This document shows, piece by piece, positions 1 through 7,354 of a stretch of 17,599 nucleotides of DNA. This DNA comes from Clostridium sp. CAG:1013 (GTDB lineage Bacteria > Bacillota > Clostridia > Oscillospirales > Acutalibacteraceae), in contig HF972685.1 in NCBI GenBank assembly GCA_000432995.1, positions 9,199 to 26,797 of the forward strand, in the 5' to 3' direction. Each line of letters opens with the position of its first letter. The first letter of the stretch is position 1. A program made the position numbers and the translations under genes. Under the pieces are notes generated by a model. The model did not search any database and was not told the origin of the DNA. It saw nothing but the letters and a program-made list of their open reading frames with translations.

Positions 1-1
1 C

Positions 2-1657
2 CTGCTCCACCACGCCAGCGGTTGCTACGCTGCCAACTCTGCCGTGAAACGGGCCAACCGACTGGCGGAAAATGCCCTGCTGAAGGCGGAGAAGTTCCAC
101 CTTCTGGCCCAAAAGCTCACCGGCTGTGGCAGCGCCCGGGAGCGGCTGAAGGAAGCCTGGGAGAAGGTGCTGTTCAACCAGTTCCACGACATCCTGGCAG
201 GATGCTCCATTCGAGAGGCCTACGACGACGCTCTCAACGCCCTGGGAGCCGCCCAGGACACCGCGTGGGAAATCACTCAGGAGGCTCTGCACCGCATTTC
301 CTGGAAGGTGCGCACCACCAAGGGGCTTTCCCAGACTCCCTGCCAGAAAAACGCTCTGATCCTTTGGGAAAAGGATGGCGAAGGCGCTCCGGTACTGGTG
401 TTCAATCCTCACTCCTTCCCCATTCGCCAGCCGGTACAGCTGAACACCACTGTGGCTGGCGTGTGCAACGCTGAGGGTCACCCTGTGCCCTGCCAGATTG
501 TCCGGGGACCCCAGACAAACTTGAAAGACCGAACCAACACCCTGTTTGAGGCCCAGGTCCCCGCTTATGGCTATGCCTTGTTCTACGTGTTCAAGGACCA
601 AGCCTTTGACGCGCCGGTGGACCATCCCGCCAAAGGAGAAGGGTACACTCTGGAAAACCAATACCTAAGGGTAGAGTTTGACCCCTTCACGGGAACCATC
701 GTCAGCTTCTACGACAAGGAACATTGCCGGGAGCTGGCAGGCGGGCCCATGGCAAAAGCGCTGGTCATCAACGACCAGCAGCCCGATACCTGGGCCCATG
801 GTCTCACCGTCTTTGACCAGGTGGAGGGAGAACTGGAGCAGGCTCAAGTGACCCTGCTGGAAACAGGTCCCCTCCGGGCGTCTATCCGGGTGACCACCCG
901 GTATCAGAACACCACCTTGCGCCAGGATTTCCGTCTTGCCGCCGATTCCCGGGAACTGGAAGTCTCCTGCCTGGTGGACATGGCGGAGCATTTGAAGCTG
1001 CTAAAGCTTTCCTTCCCCCTTCACGCCAAAGATCCCAAAGCCCTTTACTCTCTGCCCTACGGATTTGAGGAACACCCTCTCAGCCGGGAAGAATTCCCCG
1101 CCCACAAGTGGGTGCTTGCCTCCTCCGCCGACGGCGCCGGCCTGAGCCTGTGCAACGACGGTAAGTACAGCTTCTCCATCCTGGAGCATCCCCAGGGCGC
1201 AGAGCTGCGAATGACCATTGCCCGGGGCTGCATTTACGCCGACCACTACGGTGTCCGGGATGACCTGGTAGAGTACCAGGACCAGGGAGAGCAGTTCTTC
1301 CGCTATACCCTCTCCCCCGACACGGACCCCGCCTCCACGGTCCGCCGGGCCAATCTGCTGAATATGGCTCCGGAGCTGGTGCTGGAGACCCACCATCAGG
1401 GCAGCCTGGAGCCGGTATACCAGGGAGCAGACCTGGAGGGGGAAAACCTGGCGCTGTCTGTGGTGAAGGAAGCCGAGGACGGAGAAGGGTTCATCCTTCG
1501 GCTGTACGAGACCGGTGGGCGGTCTGCCAAAGGCCGTTTGTCCCTGCCCCTGCTGGGGGTGGAGGAAGAGCTTTCCCTGGCGCCCCAGGAGATCAAGACC
1601 CTGCGGGTGGATCCTGCCACCGGCGCTGTGAAAGAGACCCTCATCACGGAACTGTGA
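2..1657 (+). CDS. Alpha-mannosidase, GH38 family (C-terminal part, cut by window start)
   Basis: The frame is open from base 2, so the gene begins before the window. About 551 residues remain, against roughly 1000 for full GH38 enzymes. The retained part starts in the GH38 middle domain: residues 3-9 read HHASGCY, followed by a KRANRLAE helix typical of the family. Shortly after comes FNQFHDILAGCSI, where the His-Asp of FHD matches the conserved metal-binding HD site. The rest is the beta-sandwich C-terminal region. The N-terminal catalytic barrel with the Asp nucleophile lies outside the window. Family role: hydrolysis of alpha-mannosides from N-glycans or mannans, usually without a signal peptide and so cytoplasmic (not checkable here). 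The ROK kinase starts 12 bases after the stop, so the two are almost certainly co-transcribed. The family call is firm; the exact linkage specificity cannot be read. Confidence 0.9.
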   Translation: MLHHASGCYAANSAVKRANRLAENALLKAEKFHLLAQKLTGCGSARERLKEAWEKVLFNQFHDILAGCSIREAYDDALNALGAAQDTAWEITQEALHRISWKVRTTKGLSQTPCQKNALILWEKDGEGAPVLVFNPHSFPIRQPVQLNTTVAGVCNAEGHPVPCQIVRGPQTNLKDRTNTLFEAQVPAYGYALFYVFKDQAFDAPVDHPAKGEGYTLENQYLRVEFDPFTGTIVSFYDKEHCRELAGGPMAKALVINDQQPDTWAHGLTVFDQVEGELEQAQVTLLETGPLRASIRVTTRYQNTTLRQDFRLAADSRELEVSCLVDMAEHLKLLKLSFPLHAKDPKALYSLPYGFEEHPLSREEFPAHKWVLASSADGAGLSLCNDGKYSFSILEHPQGAELRMTIARGCIYADHYGVRDDLVEYQDQGEQFFRYTLSPDTDPASTVRRANLLNMAPELVLETHHQGSLEPVYQGADLEGENLALSVVKEAEDGEGFILRLYETGGRSAKGRLSLPLLGVEEELSLAPQEIKTLRVDPATGAVKETLITEL

Positions 1658-1669
1658 AAGGAGACCACC

Positions 1670-2710
1670 ATGAACTATATCGCAGGATTCGATATCGGCG
1701 GTACCAAGCTGGCCGTGACGCTGGCATGTCTTCAGGGTGACACCCTGGACGTCCTGGAAAAGGAAAAGCTCCCCACCCCACAGGGAGGCTGGGCGCCTAC
1801 TTTGGCACTGCTGGAAAAAACGCTCCGGAGCCTGCTGGAAAAACGGGGACTTTCCAGCCGCGATCTTTCAGGCTTGGGGGTCAGCTGCGGAGGACCGCTG
1901 GACAGCCAAGCTGGGTTGATCCTCTCCCCGCCCAATCTTCCCGGCTGGGACCGGGTACCGGTGACGGAATATTTTTCCCAGCGGTTTGAGTCCCCTTGCT
2001 TTCTGCAGAACGACGCCGATGCCTGCGCAGTGGCTGAATGGACTTTCGGGGCTGGAAAGGGCTGTCGGAACATGGTGTTTCTCACCTTCGGAACCGGTTT
2101 TGGGGCTGGGCTCATTTTGAACGGAGAACTTTATTCCGGAGCCAGAAACCTGGCCGGTGAGCTAGGCCACTGCCGCTGCCCCCAGGTGGACGGTTCTCCC
2201 TACGCCCCGGTGGGCTACGGGAAAGCCGGCTCCTTTGAGGGATTTTGCAGTGGGGGCGGGATTGCTGGCCTAGGCCGCGCCGTTGCCCTGGAACGTTTGC
2301 AGCAAGGACGACCCGCCAAATTTTGCCCCACCTTCCAGGATCTGGACACCATTACTGCGTTATCCATCGCACAGGCGGCTGAAGCTGGGGACCCAGATGC
2401 TTTGGAAATCTACCAGTGCAGCGGCCGTCACTTGGGAGCCGCCTTGGCTTTACTGGTGGACCTGCTGAACCCAGAACGGATCGTTTTGGGAAGCATCTAC
2501 GCCAGAAGCCGCGACCTGCTGGAAGGACCGGCCCAAGAGGTCCTGAACCGGGAAGCTCTTTCTCTCAACCGGGACGCCTGCCGCATCCTCCCCGCTCAAC
2601 TGGGGGAACACCTGGGAGACGCGGCCGCGCTCTCTGTGGCTTTGCTGGGTATGGGCATTCCCACGCCGGAAAGAGTGATCTTTTCCCACAATGAAGGAAC
2701 GCACTGTTGA
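1670..2710 (+). CDS. ROK family sugar kinase
   Basis: A 346-residue ROK (ASKHA fold) protein, likely phosphorylating a hexose or amino sugar with ATP in the cytoplasm. Visible motifs are the phosphate-1 loop DIGGTK (residues 8-13), the catalytic Asp in QNDADA (Asp115), phosphate-2 TFGTGFGAG (139-147) and GELGH (163-167). The usual ROK zinc cluster CxCGxxGCxE after GH is absent; instead residues 182-196 read GYGKAGSFEGFCSGG, which I associate with a clostridial ROK subgroup. The start is set by AAAGGAG at 1657-1663, six bases before ATG, overlapping the mannosidase stop codon. Next to an alpha-mannosidase the likely substrate is mannose or a related sugar, but that is inference from position. 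Glucokinase and N-acetylmannosamine kinase are alternatives. Confidence 0.88.
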   Translation: MNYIAGFDIGGTKLAVTLACLQGDTLDVLEKEKLPTPQGGWAPTLALLEKTLRSLLEKRGLSSRDLSGLGVSCGGPLDSQAGLILSPPNLPGWDRVPVTEYFSQRFESPCFLQNDADACAVAEWTFGAGKGCRNMVFLTFGTGFGAGLILNGELYSGARNLAGELGHCRCPQVDGSPYAPVGYGKAGSFEGFCSGGGIAGLGRAVALERLQQGRPAKFCPTFQDLDTITALSIAQAAEAGDPDALEIYQCSGRHLGAALALLVDLLNPERIVLGSIYARSRDLLEGPAQEVLNREALSLNRDACRILPAQLGEHLGDAAALSVALLGMGIPTPERVIFSHNEGTHC

Positions 2711-2724
2711 AAATTCCCGCTTGG

Positions 2725-2732
2725 GGAGGAGG
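2725..2732 (+). promoter_or_regulatory. Ribosome binding site fixing the ROK regulator start
   Basis: GGAGGAGG lies six bases before the ATG at 2739. An in-frame ATG at 2691 overlaps the kinase gene and has no comparable site, so 2739 is the preferred start. Confidence 0.8.
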
Positions 2733-2738
2733 AATACC

Positions 2739-3911
2739 ATGTCCACTTTGGGCAGCAACAAAGATACCATGAAGTTGGAAAACCGCCGTCAGGTCCTGGG
2801 TCTGATCCGGCAGGGTCCCCGGTCCCGGGCAGGCTTGGCGAAAGAAACCGGTTTGAGTCAGGCCGCCATTGGGAATATCGTTGGAGACTTTCTAGAGGCA
2901 GGAATTCTTCAGGAGATCCAAAAAGAGCCGGAAGAGACCCTCCCCGGACGGCGGCCCATCCTCCTGGACCTGGTCCCAGAGTGGAAAACAGCGGTGGGGA
3001 TCAGCATCGACCGGGAAGGTTTTGAGGTAGGGCTTTTAGACCTGCGGGGAAACATGCTGGGAAAAACATCGGTGCTCTCCTACTGTCCCCAACCTCAAAC
3101 CGCACTGGACACCATAGCTCAGACAGTCCAAACACTGTTGGACGAACAGGGAATTTCTCCGGAAAGCGTATTGGGAGTGGGGGCCATCGCACCAGGTCCG
3201 GTGGACGCCGCTGGGGGAAAAATTTTGAACCCTCCCCGATTCGAGCCTTGGCATGGTCTTGCCCTAAAAGAGGAGCTGGGTCAACGCCTTCATCATCCCG
3301 TGTATATAGAGCACAACGCCTCCGCCATGGCCCGGGCAGAGCTGGAGCTGGGGTCCCCCTACCGGAGCTTCGCGCTGATTCTGGTAAACGACGGCATTGG
3401 ACTGGGGCTTGCCCTGGACGGGAAGATCTTCACCGGTTCTCACGGACTGGGCTGCGAACTGGGTCACACCTCCATCGATTTCCAAGGCCGCCCCTGTTCC
3501 TGTGGGAATCGAGGCTGCCTGGAGCTGTATGCCTCCACCGGCGCCATCCTATACGATGCCCGGAGAGTGCGCCCCGAACTCACCACTTGGGAAAGCCTGG
3601 TGGATGCCGCCTGGAATGGGGACGGCTTCTGCGACGGCCTGTTGGAACTCCAGGCGGAGTATTTGGCTGCCAGCGTTACCAACCTGAATAATCTGTTGGA
3701 GCTGGAAGCCATTATCCTTGGCGGGGCGGCGGCCTATCGGGGAAAACTCCTTCTGGACAAGCTTCAACACCAAACAGAGCAGCGCCTGCTCTCCAAAAAC
3801 ACCCGTTCTCTCTCCTTCCAACTAAGCCGCGCCAAAGATCACCCTTCCGTACGAGCGGCAGGAGCAGTGGCGCTCCATCAGCTGTTTTACGGAGAACTGT
3901 TTCCCTTCTAA
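2739..3911 (+). CDS. ROK family transcriptional regulator (NagC/XylR type)
   Basis: A 390-residue protein with an N-terminal winged helix-turn-helix (about residues 12-75; recognition region SRAGLAKETGLSQAAIGNIV) fused to a ROK sugar-binding domain. The zinc motif CSCGNRGCLE is intact at 253-262. Kinase function looks lost: the phosphate-1 DxGGT loop is replaced by GISIDREG, and the catalytic NDA becomes HNAS (residues 192-195), so the Asp is Ala. This is what a sugar-sensing repressor, rather than an enzyme, should show. It sits 28 bases after the kinase, is probably in the same operon, and likely controls that operon in response to a mannose-type sugar or its phosphate. No operator is identifiable because the operon promoter is outside the window. 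Confidence 0.9.
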   Translation: MSTLGSNKDTMKLENRRQVLGLIRQGPRSRAGLAKETGLSQAAIGNIVGDFLEAGILQEIQKEPEETLPGRRPILLDLVPEWKTAVGISIDREGFEVGLLDLRGNMLGKTSVLSYCPQPQTALDTIAQTVQTLLDEQGISPESVLGVGAIAPGPVDAAGGKILNPPRFEPWHGLALKEELGQRLHHPVYIEHNASAMARAELELGSPYRSFALILVNDGIGLGLALDGKIFTGSHGLGCELGHTSIDFQGRPCSCGNRGCLELYASTGAILYDARRVRPELTTWESLVDAAWNGDGFCDGLLELQAEYLAASVTNLNNLLELEAIILGGAAAYRGKLLLDKLQHQTEQRLLSKNTRSLSFQLSRAKDHPSVRAAGAVALHQLFYGELFPF

Positions 3912-3924
3912 ATATGCGCAAAAA

Positions 3925-3956
3925 CCCCGGCGTTTCCACGTTGAGAAACGCCGGGG
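3925..3956. terminator. Bidirectional rho-independent terminator between convergent genes
   Basis: CCCCGGCGTTTC (3925-3936) and GAAACGCCGGGG (3945-3956) form a perfect 12-bp stem with an 8-base loop. On the + strand it is followed by TAATTTTAT. On the - strand AAAA at 3921-3924 gives a T run. It lies between the ROK regulator stop (3911) and the end of the CBS gene (3962), and so serves both transcription units. Confidence 0.93.
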
Positions 3957-3961
3957 TAATT

Positions 3962-4729
3962 TTATCTCTCCTCCGGTTCCCCCAGCACATCCCAGGGGGT
4001 GAGCATCCCCAGAAGGGGTTCTCCAGGTTTGCCGTGCTCCGTGATGAACACCACGGACACACGCTTGTTCTTGCCCCGCACACGCTCGAACGCCTTGCGC
4101 ACGGAAATATAGGTGGCGTCCTTGGGGACAAATTCGTAGTTCTCCATGTGGGCGGATACATCTAGGTGTTTCCCCAACTCTGCCACAGTGGTTTCCGGGC
4201 TGATGCCCTTCCCTCCGGTGCGGAGAATGTACTGGAACACGGAGCCTACACTAAACACCCCGCAGAACTCTCCTTCCCGCATGACGGGAATATGGGAATA
4301 ACCGTTTTTATCCATGACCTCCATGAGCCGCAGCACCCGCTGATGCATGTGAGCTTTCATCACTTGATCGCCCCTGGTGGCGAACTCGATAGCCAACGCC
4401 GGACGCTTTACATACTCCAGCACATCCCGCATGGCCTCCACCACCGGGCCGGAGGGTTCCACAATGGGTTCCCCGTCCAGGTTGGCGCTGTGGGTGAGCA
4501 GATTGCGGATCTCCCGGCAGACCTCCAGTTTGTCACGCACGGGAGCGCTCTCCTTGTCCTTTATGAACTCGAATACTACGCTAGAGTAGTGCCGACGGGC
4601 GTTGCGGTATTTGTCCTCCAGCACGTCCTCCAACTGTTTATACAAGTCAAGAAACTCGTTGATTCTCCGCTGTTTTCGCTCCAACTCCAGCTCCTGCTCC
4701 ATATCCAATCCGCTTCCCCCTTTCGTCAA
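3962..4729 (-). CDS. Tandem CBS-domain protein with HEPN-like N-terminal region
   Basis: 255 residues. The C-terminal half carries two CBS repeats (about 115-170 and 175-250; SHIPVMREGEFCGVFSVGSV and SVVFITEHGKPGEPLLGMLT are typical strand-helix segments). These normally bind adenine nucleotides and regulate an attached domain. The first 40 residues are a charged coiled coil. Residues 60-110 are helical and contain EIRNLLTHS, an R-x4-H arrangement (Arg75, His80) of the kind seen in HEPN domains. The chosen start is TTG at 4729, eight bases after GGGAGGAA and overlapping the GNAT stop as TTGA. ATG at 4702 (residue 10) is the alternative but has poorer spacing. It is the last gene of the operon before the shared terminator. 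The CBS call is secure; the HEPN relation is tentative and no specific function is known to me. Confidence 0.82.
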   Translation of the reverse strand: MTKGGSGLDMEQELELERKQRRINEFLDLYKQLEDVLEDKYRNARRHYSSVVFEFIKDKESAPVRDKLEVCREIRNLLTHSANLDGEPIVEPSGPVVEAMRDVLEYVKRPALAIEFATRGDQVMKAHMHQRVLRLMEVMDKNGYSHIPVMREGEFCGVFSVGSVFQYILRTGGKGISPETTVAELGKHLDVSAHMENYEFVPKDATYISVRKAFERVRGKNKRVSVVFITEHGKPGEPLLGMLTPWDVLGEPEER

Positions 4730-5292
4730 CTCTGTGATTCCTCCCGCCGCTGCAAGAATTCCTCCTTCAGCAGGGAAAAGGCTACATCGTCGTACACCGT
4801 TCCCTCCCGGCCTTTCACCGCTTGCCGCAGAACGCCATTTCGAGTAAACCCCAGCTTCTCCAATACCCTCTGGGATCCCTTGTTGTCCAGAAACACCCGG
4901 GCGGAGACCACCTCCGCTCCCACTACGAAAAAGGCGTATTCTAACAGCGCTCCCAAGGCTTCCGTCATCAATCCCCTGCCTGCGAATTCCTCCCCCAGGA
5001 AATATTCCAGCGTCACTGAAGGCACTCCGTATCGGAGGGAATCCTCCGCCAAATAGACCACACCCACCAACTTCTTAGTGGCTCGCTCCTCCAAATAAAA
5101 CGCCCGGGAGGAATCCCTGTCCTCCGCCAGCTGCTCCAACGCTTTCTCTAAAGTGATGGGATCCATAGGGTTGTATCGAAGCACATAGGGGCTGTTCCTT
5201 ATCCGCAGGAACGCTTCCCCATCGGACAGCCGGCTGCGCCGCAGTAGAAGGCGGCTCGTCTCCAATCTCTTTTCCACGACCAGATTCCTCAC
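4726..5292 (-). CDS. GNAT N-acetyltransferase (RimJ/RimL-like)
   Basis: 188 residues. The opening ETSRLLLRRSRLSDGEAFLR is the usual start of RimJ/RimL-type acetyltransferases. The acetyl-CoA loop is EEFAGRGLMTEALGALLEYA (motif A), followed by SARVFLDNKGSQRVLEKLGF (motif B), in which Asn and the bulky pair near the cofactor are conserved. It should transfer acetyl from acetyl-CoA to an amine of a protein N-terminus or small molecule; the substrate is not readable. The start is GTG at 5292, overlapping the stop of the DivIVA-domain gene as GTGA, which suggests coupled translation. Its 3' end overlaps the CBS gene by four bases and carries that gene's ribosome binding site. Confidence 0.87.
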   Translation of the reverse strand: MRNLVVEKRLETSRLLLRRSRLSDGEAFLRIRNSPYVLRYNPMDPITLEKALEQLAEDRDSSRAFYLEERATKKLVGVVYLAEDSLRYGVPSVTLEYFLGEEFAGRGLMTEALGALLEYAFFVVGAEVVSARVFLDNKGSQRVLEKLGFTRNGVLRQAVKGREGTVYDDVAFSLLKEEFLQRREESQS

Positions 5293-5696
5293 AACAATTT
5301 CGGCGAGGTAAGCTCCTCCATTTGCTGGATCAGACGCTCCGCGTCCTGAGCCACCGCATCCCGGAAGTTCTCTCGGAACTGCCGCAGTGCCTTGATATCC
5401 TGGATCAGCTGGTCACGCTCCTGTTCCAGCTCCTGGCACACCCGGCGCTGACGCTCCTCCGTCGACTGTTCCTTCCACCGCTCCAACTGGTTTTTGGACT
5501 CTTTCAGCTCTCTTTCCAGCTGGGCTTTTTCCTGGCGGAGCGTCCGGACTTTTTCTCCCAGTTCCTCCGTTTCCCGGGTGTCCTCCTCCAGACTCACGGC
5601 AAGCTCATCCAGAAAATCGTCCACTTCCACGGCCAAATACCATCTGCCCCTGGTGCGGAACGCCGCCCGATTCAGAGTCTCTTTCGTCCGATCCAT
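5289..5696 (-). CDS. DivIVA-domain coiled-coil protein
   Basis: 135 residues. The N-terminus has the DivIVA/GpsB lipid-binding pattern: AAFRTRGRWYLAVEVDDFLD (about 11-30) compares with the family's F-x4-RGY-x3-EVDxFLD. The usual RGYD is altered to RGRWY here. Residues 30-125 are an almost continuous coiled coil rich in E, K, Q and R. Such proteins bind curved membrane at division sites or poles and recruit wall-synthesis or division partners. The protein is shorter than typical DivIVA and close to GpsB size, but I would not call it GpsB without alignment. ATG at 5694-5696 directly abuts the TAA of the RNase M5-like gene, with GGGAGGAG upstream inside that gene, so it is clearly co-transcribed. 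Confidence 0.8.
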   Translation of the reverse strand: MDRTKETLNRAAFRTRGRWYLAVEVDDFLDELAVSLEEDTRETEELGEKVRTLRQEKAQLERELKESKNQLERWKEQSTEERQRRVCQELEQERDQLIQDIKALRQFRENFRDAVAQDAERLIQQMEELTSPKLL

Positions 5697-6302
5697 TTAC
5701 TGCTCCTCCCTTTTCAGGAACGAATCCAATTCCTCCCGGCTGTACAGGGCATTCAGCGCCTGCAATAGTCCATTGGCGGAAAGCCGTTCTGGCAGTCCCA
5801 GCCGTCGCTGCAACTCCTTCCGACGGGCGGCGCTGTCTGGTTTTCCCGCCAGGCCCCAGGCAAACAGATCCGCTTTGGTGATGTCTCCCTTGAAAGGGGA
5901 ACCTTCCCCTCCCCCGGTGACGTCCTCCAGGGTAGCGCCTGCGTTTTCCAAGGCCTGCCTCAGGACGGAAAGCTCCATGCCCTCCACCCCCAGCTTGCCC
6001 TCTTTAGAGGGAGCTGCCTTGCGCCGTTCTTTGCCCAAAATATCCGGGATATAGGCGTGCTTCAACTGGTTAGGAGGGATACAGGAGGACAGCTTGTGTC
6101 GGATAAGAAACCCGGCGCCGTCGCTGTCTGTAAGAACGATGAGCCCCCGCTTTTCCGCCAGTTCTCGAAGATACTGGAGCTTTTCCCGGTCCTTGAACAG
6201 GCCGAAACCGCCTACTTCAATGATAACACCTTCTACCAGCGAGGACAGTTTGATCTTGTCGTATTTTCCTTCCACCACAATGGCTTCCTTCACTCGGATC
6301 AT
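5697..6302 (-). CDS. RNase M5-like Toprim protein (DUF4093 type)
   Basis: 201 residues. The N-terminal Toprim domain shows the conserved Glu in VVEGKYD (Glu11) and the DxD pair in VLTDSDGAGFLIRHKL (Asp59, Asp61), which hold catalytic magnesium. The C-terminal part, with SPFKGDITKADLFAWGLAGK, matches what I remember of the DUF4093 extension found in clostridial RNase M5-type proteins. RNase M5 cuts 5S rRNA precursors in Firmicutes, with ribosomal protein L18. Classical Bacillus RNase M5 is of similar size, so the function is plausible though not proven. The start ATG overlaps the holA stop as ATGA, and the stop abuts the DivIVA-domain start. The Toprim assignment is certain; the exact substrate is inferred. 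Confidence 0.82.
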   Translation of the reverse strand: MIRVKEAIVVEGKYDKIKLSSLVEGVIIEVGGFGLFKDREKLQYLRELAEKRGLIVLTDSDGAGFLIRHKLSSCIPPNQLKHAYIPDILGKERRKAAPSKEGKLGVEGMELSVLRQALENAGATLEDVTGGGEGSPFKGDITKADLFAWGLAGKPDSAARRKELQRRLGLPERLSANGLLQALNALYSREELDSFLKREEQ

Positions 6303-7354
6303 GACCGTTCCCCCCGGGCCGCCAGAAGCAGTTTCGCTACCAGCTCCTCCATAACGATCCGCTGATCCAGCCGAGAGCCCTTCAGCGCCAAATCCGCATC
6401 CAGCAGCAGATGAAGACTTTCCCGGAGCACCTGCTGGGACACGCCCCGGCCGTTGCGCTGGGCGTTGCGCAAACGGAAGTCCTTGCCTTTGTAGTCCCCG
6501 TACTGAGCGGCCGCCTCGTAAGTCTGGCCGCTTTCCAACGCCGCCCGCACCCGGTACATGTCCAGGTAGGAAGCTCCTAGAGCGCCCACGATGGCAATAG
6601 GCTCCTCCCGCTGGTAGAACAGGGTATCCAGCAGGGTGTAGGCCTTTTCATACTCTCCGGCCACCAGAGCCTTGGCCAGAAGAAACACGGTGGTCTCCAT
6701 GGACTTGGCCACCAGTTCTTCGATCATCTCCCCGGAGATCTCCAACTCTCCCCGGCCCAGAGCAAAAGCGCAGAGCTTTTCCATCTCGTTGCCCAAGGAG
6801 GTCAGGTCCTGGCCCACGTACTCCAGCAGCTTTAATCCGTTCTGCCGGGACAACACGCATCCAGCCTTTTCCGCCTCCCGGGACAGATACCGAAGAAGCT
6901 CCGACTGGCTCCGTCTTTCGCAGAACACTACAGTGCCCCGGGTCTCCGCCTCCTTGAGGAATTTTTTCCACTTGGAGGAGCGCTTGCTGTCGAAATCCAG
7001 GGTGGGATACCAGAACACCAGGGTGGTGGTCTCTGGGGAAAGCTCCCACAGCTCATAGAGCTTGTCCAAGTCTTGGGAATTTTTCGTCTCCACGTCGAAA
7101 TCCGCCACGCTGACACATTTCCGGTCAGAGAAAAAGGGCAGCGCCTGGGCCGCGTCTCCCACGCTGTCCAGGGAGGACTCGTCGGTAAAAGCCTGGTCGT
7201 TAAACTCGGGAAAAGCCTCTCCCGCCCCCCGCTTGATGAGCTGCCTGGCCAGACGCTTCACCAGAAGTTTTTCCTCTCCGGCCACCACGAACAGACCTCC
7301 CAGTTCCCCGGAAGCGATCTGTTTTTTCAGTCCCATCTCGTCCACAGTGGGCAT
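6299..7354 (-). CDS. holA: DNA polymerase III subunit delta
   Basis: 351 residues, the normal length for HolA. The order of elements fits the clamp-loader delta subunit. An AAA+-like N-terminal part begins GGLFVVAGEEKLLVKRLARQ with no Walker A lysine loop, as expected. Next is the region LVFWYPTLDFDSKRSSKWKK, then the lid-type helix FVGQDLTSLGNEMEKL-like segment (YVGQDLTSLGNEMEKLCAFA in this protein). The C-terminal collar helices contain ALVAGEYEKAYTLLDTLFYQ. It opens the beta clamp and loads it on DNA. ATG at 7354 overlaps the comEC stop by one base (TGATG) and is preceded by AAGGAGGG at seven bases. A position directly after comEC is the usual order in Firmicutes. rpsT, which often follows, is not here. 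Confidence 0.94.
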   Translation of the reverse strand: MPTVDEMGLKKQIASGELGGLFVVAGEEKLLVKRLARQLIKRGAGEAFPEFNDQAFTDESSLDSVGDAAQALPFFSDRKCVSVADFDVETKNSQDLDKLYELWELSPETTTLVFWYPTLDFDSKRSSKWKKFLKEAETRGTVVFCERRSQSELLRYLSREAEKAGCVLSRQNGLKLLEYVGQDLTSLGNEMEKLCAFALGRGELEISGEMIEELVAKSMETTVFLLAKALVAGEYEKAYTLLDTLFYQREEPIAIVGALGASYLDMYRVRAALESGQTYEAAAQYGDYKGKDFRLRNAQRNGRGVSQQVLRESLHLLLDADLALKGSRLDQRIVMEELVAKLLLAARGERS

